A stretch of DNA of 11,685 nucleotides from Myxococcota bacterium (lineage in GTDB: Bacteria > Myxococcota_A > UBA9160 > PR03). Below, piece by piece: positions 10,954 through 11,685 of this stretch. A program made the translations under genes and the position numbers. Position 1 is the first letter of the stretch; the number at the start of each line of letters is the position of its first letter. The stretch covers positions 1 to 11,685 of the forward strand of contig JASJBO010000245.1 of NCBI GenBank assembly GCA_030066475.1. The letters run 5' to 3'. Below the pieces are notes generated by a model. The model saw nothing but the letters and a program-made list of their open reading frames with translations, was not told the origin of the DNA and searched no databases.

Positions 10954-11685
10954 TCAGCCACCCGACGGCTCGCGCGCCGCACGCTCGGCGACGAGCCCCG
11001 CACGGTCGGCGACGAGCCCCGCACGGTCGGCAACGAGCCCCGCACGCTCGGCGACGAGCCCCGCCGCCCGCTCGTCGAGCAAGGTGACGAGGTCGTTGCT
11101 GCGCTCGTTCAGGAGGTTGTGCAGCAGGAACATTGGGATGGCGACCAGCAGCCCCATCACGGTCGTGACCAGTGCCTGCGAGATGCCTCCAGACATGAGT
11201 CGCGGGTCCCCGGTCCCGTAGAGCGTGATCGCCTGGAAGGTCTCGATGATGCCGGTGACCGTGCCGAGCAAGCCGAGCAGCGGCGCGATGCCGGCGAGCA
11301 TCGCGACGAAGCTGATGCCGCGCCGCAGACGTGGCGTCTCGGTGAGGATCGCTTCGTCCAGGCGCAGGCCGAGCGTCTCCGCGTCGGCGTCGGCATGCTC
11401 TGCAGCCACCGCGATCAGTCGCCCGACCGGACTGTCGGCACCGGAGCCGTCGGCTGCCGCGTTGGTCCCGGGTATCTGTCGGCGCAGGCGGGCGAGCTCA
11501 ACGATGCGCCTCGTCGCGTTCAGCAGGCCGACGATCCCGACCCCGATGATCACGTAACCGATGACGCCGCCCTGTCGGATGCGTTCGCGCAGATCGGCGC
11601 GTTGTCCGAGCAGGGCGATGAGCGCGCCGCGCGTCGGGTCGACGATGGCGACCGCGTCGGCGGCGGGGGACCCCGCGAACCCGGC
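10954..11685 (-). CDS. TtpC-like MotA/TolQ/ExbB protein, N-terminus outside the window
   Basis: Reading inward from the window edge gives 243 residues of open frame. It contains VDPTRGALIALL, a membrane segment GGVIGYVIIGVGIVGLL, then LDEAILTETPRLRRG, IAPLLGLLGTVTGIIETFQ, LYGTGDPRLMSGGISQALVTT and MGLLVAIPMFLLHNLL. These blocks in this order are those of the large ExbB-like proteins (about 450 residues with a periplasmic N-terminal domain) called TtpC in the Vibrio TonB2 system, where they are needed together with ExbB2/ExbD2/TonB2. The missing part, 150-200 residues, is upstream of 11685. The C-terminal end is unusual: four near-identical heptads (AGLVAER/AGLVADR) encoded by a 21-bp tandem repeat. 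Next gene begins one base after the stop. Confidence 0.88.
   Translation of the reverse strand, partial: AGFAGSPAADAVAIVDPTRGALIALLGQRADLRERIRQGGVIGYVIIGVGIVGLLNATRRIVELARLRRQIPGTNAAADGSGADSPVGRLIAVAAEHADADAETLGLRLDEAILTETPRLRRGISFVAMLAGIAPLLGLLGTVTGIIETFQAITLYGTGDPRLMSGGISQALVTTVMGLLVAIPMFLLHNLLNERSNDLVTLLDERAAGLVAERAGLVADRAGLVADRAGLVAERAAREPSGG
10979..11062 (-). repeat. 21-bp coding minisatellite, four units, giving AGLVA(E/D)R heptads
   Basis: Four adjacent 21-bp units (10979-10999, 11000-11020, 11021-11041, 11042-11062) differ at only two positions: units 1 and 4 are identical, unit 2 has one change and unit 3 has two. Each unit encodes seven residues, so unit gain or loss keeps frame and heptad register. 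A degraded further copy follows to about 11074. Confidence 0.9.

Overview
The window is GC-rich, densely coded DNA from a Gram-negative bacterium. The evidence for an outer membrane is a TonB/ExbB/ExbD/TtpC-type energy system. Base composition and gene style would fit Myxococcota, Binatota or a related high-GC lineage, but nothing here fixes the taxon. No rRNA, tRNA, CRISPR array or insertion sequence is visible.

Left part (1-4459): an ECF sigma factor (cut by the window edge, minus strand) is followed by a probable metal-handling cluster. It contains a DUF2946-type secreted Cys/His protein (minus), a small Cys/His-rich protein built from two copies of a 37-residue unit (plus), a MerC-family membrane protein (minus), and a divergent two-gene operon (plus). 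That operon encodes a CobW-family protein without the GTPase P-loop and, overlapping it by one base, an FAD/NAD(P)-binding oxidoreductase. Next comes a secreted HAF-repeat protein with a dockerin-like Ca-binding module and a 29-residue tail that is almost all Asp (4583-5917).

The main regulatory observation is a 25-bp bipartite motif, GGAAC-N15-GGCAC, at identical spacing upstream of four transcription units: DUF2946, merC, the cobW-like operon and the HAF gene. It looks like an ECF-type promoter (GGAAC is the classic ECF -35 core). The nearby ECF gene is the obvious but unproven candidate to read it. At merC/cobW two copies face away from each other with exact mirror symmetry.

Middle part (5918-8430): a 403-base gene-free stretch contains two strong dyads. 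It is followed by a translationally coupled set (stop/start GTGA overlaps): an unrecognised multi-pass membrane protein, a class I methyltransferase that seems to have lost about half its length by an in-frame internal deletion, and pyrC (dihydroorotase, intact).

Right part (8450-11685, all minus strand): a TonB2-like operon in transcription order: TtpC-like MotA/TolQ/ExbB protein (5' end outside the window, with a 21-bp coding minisatellite making four heptads), ExbB, ExbD, TonB and a TPR protein. Gene junctions overlap or are within 3 nt. The TPR gene is broken by a frameshift, an in-frame TAA and apparent loss of its 3' part where it meets pyrC. Two decayed genes flanking pyrC suggest recent deletions around this locus, or local sequence errors.
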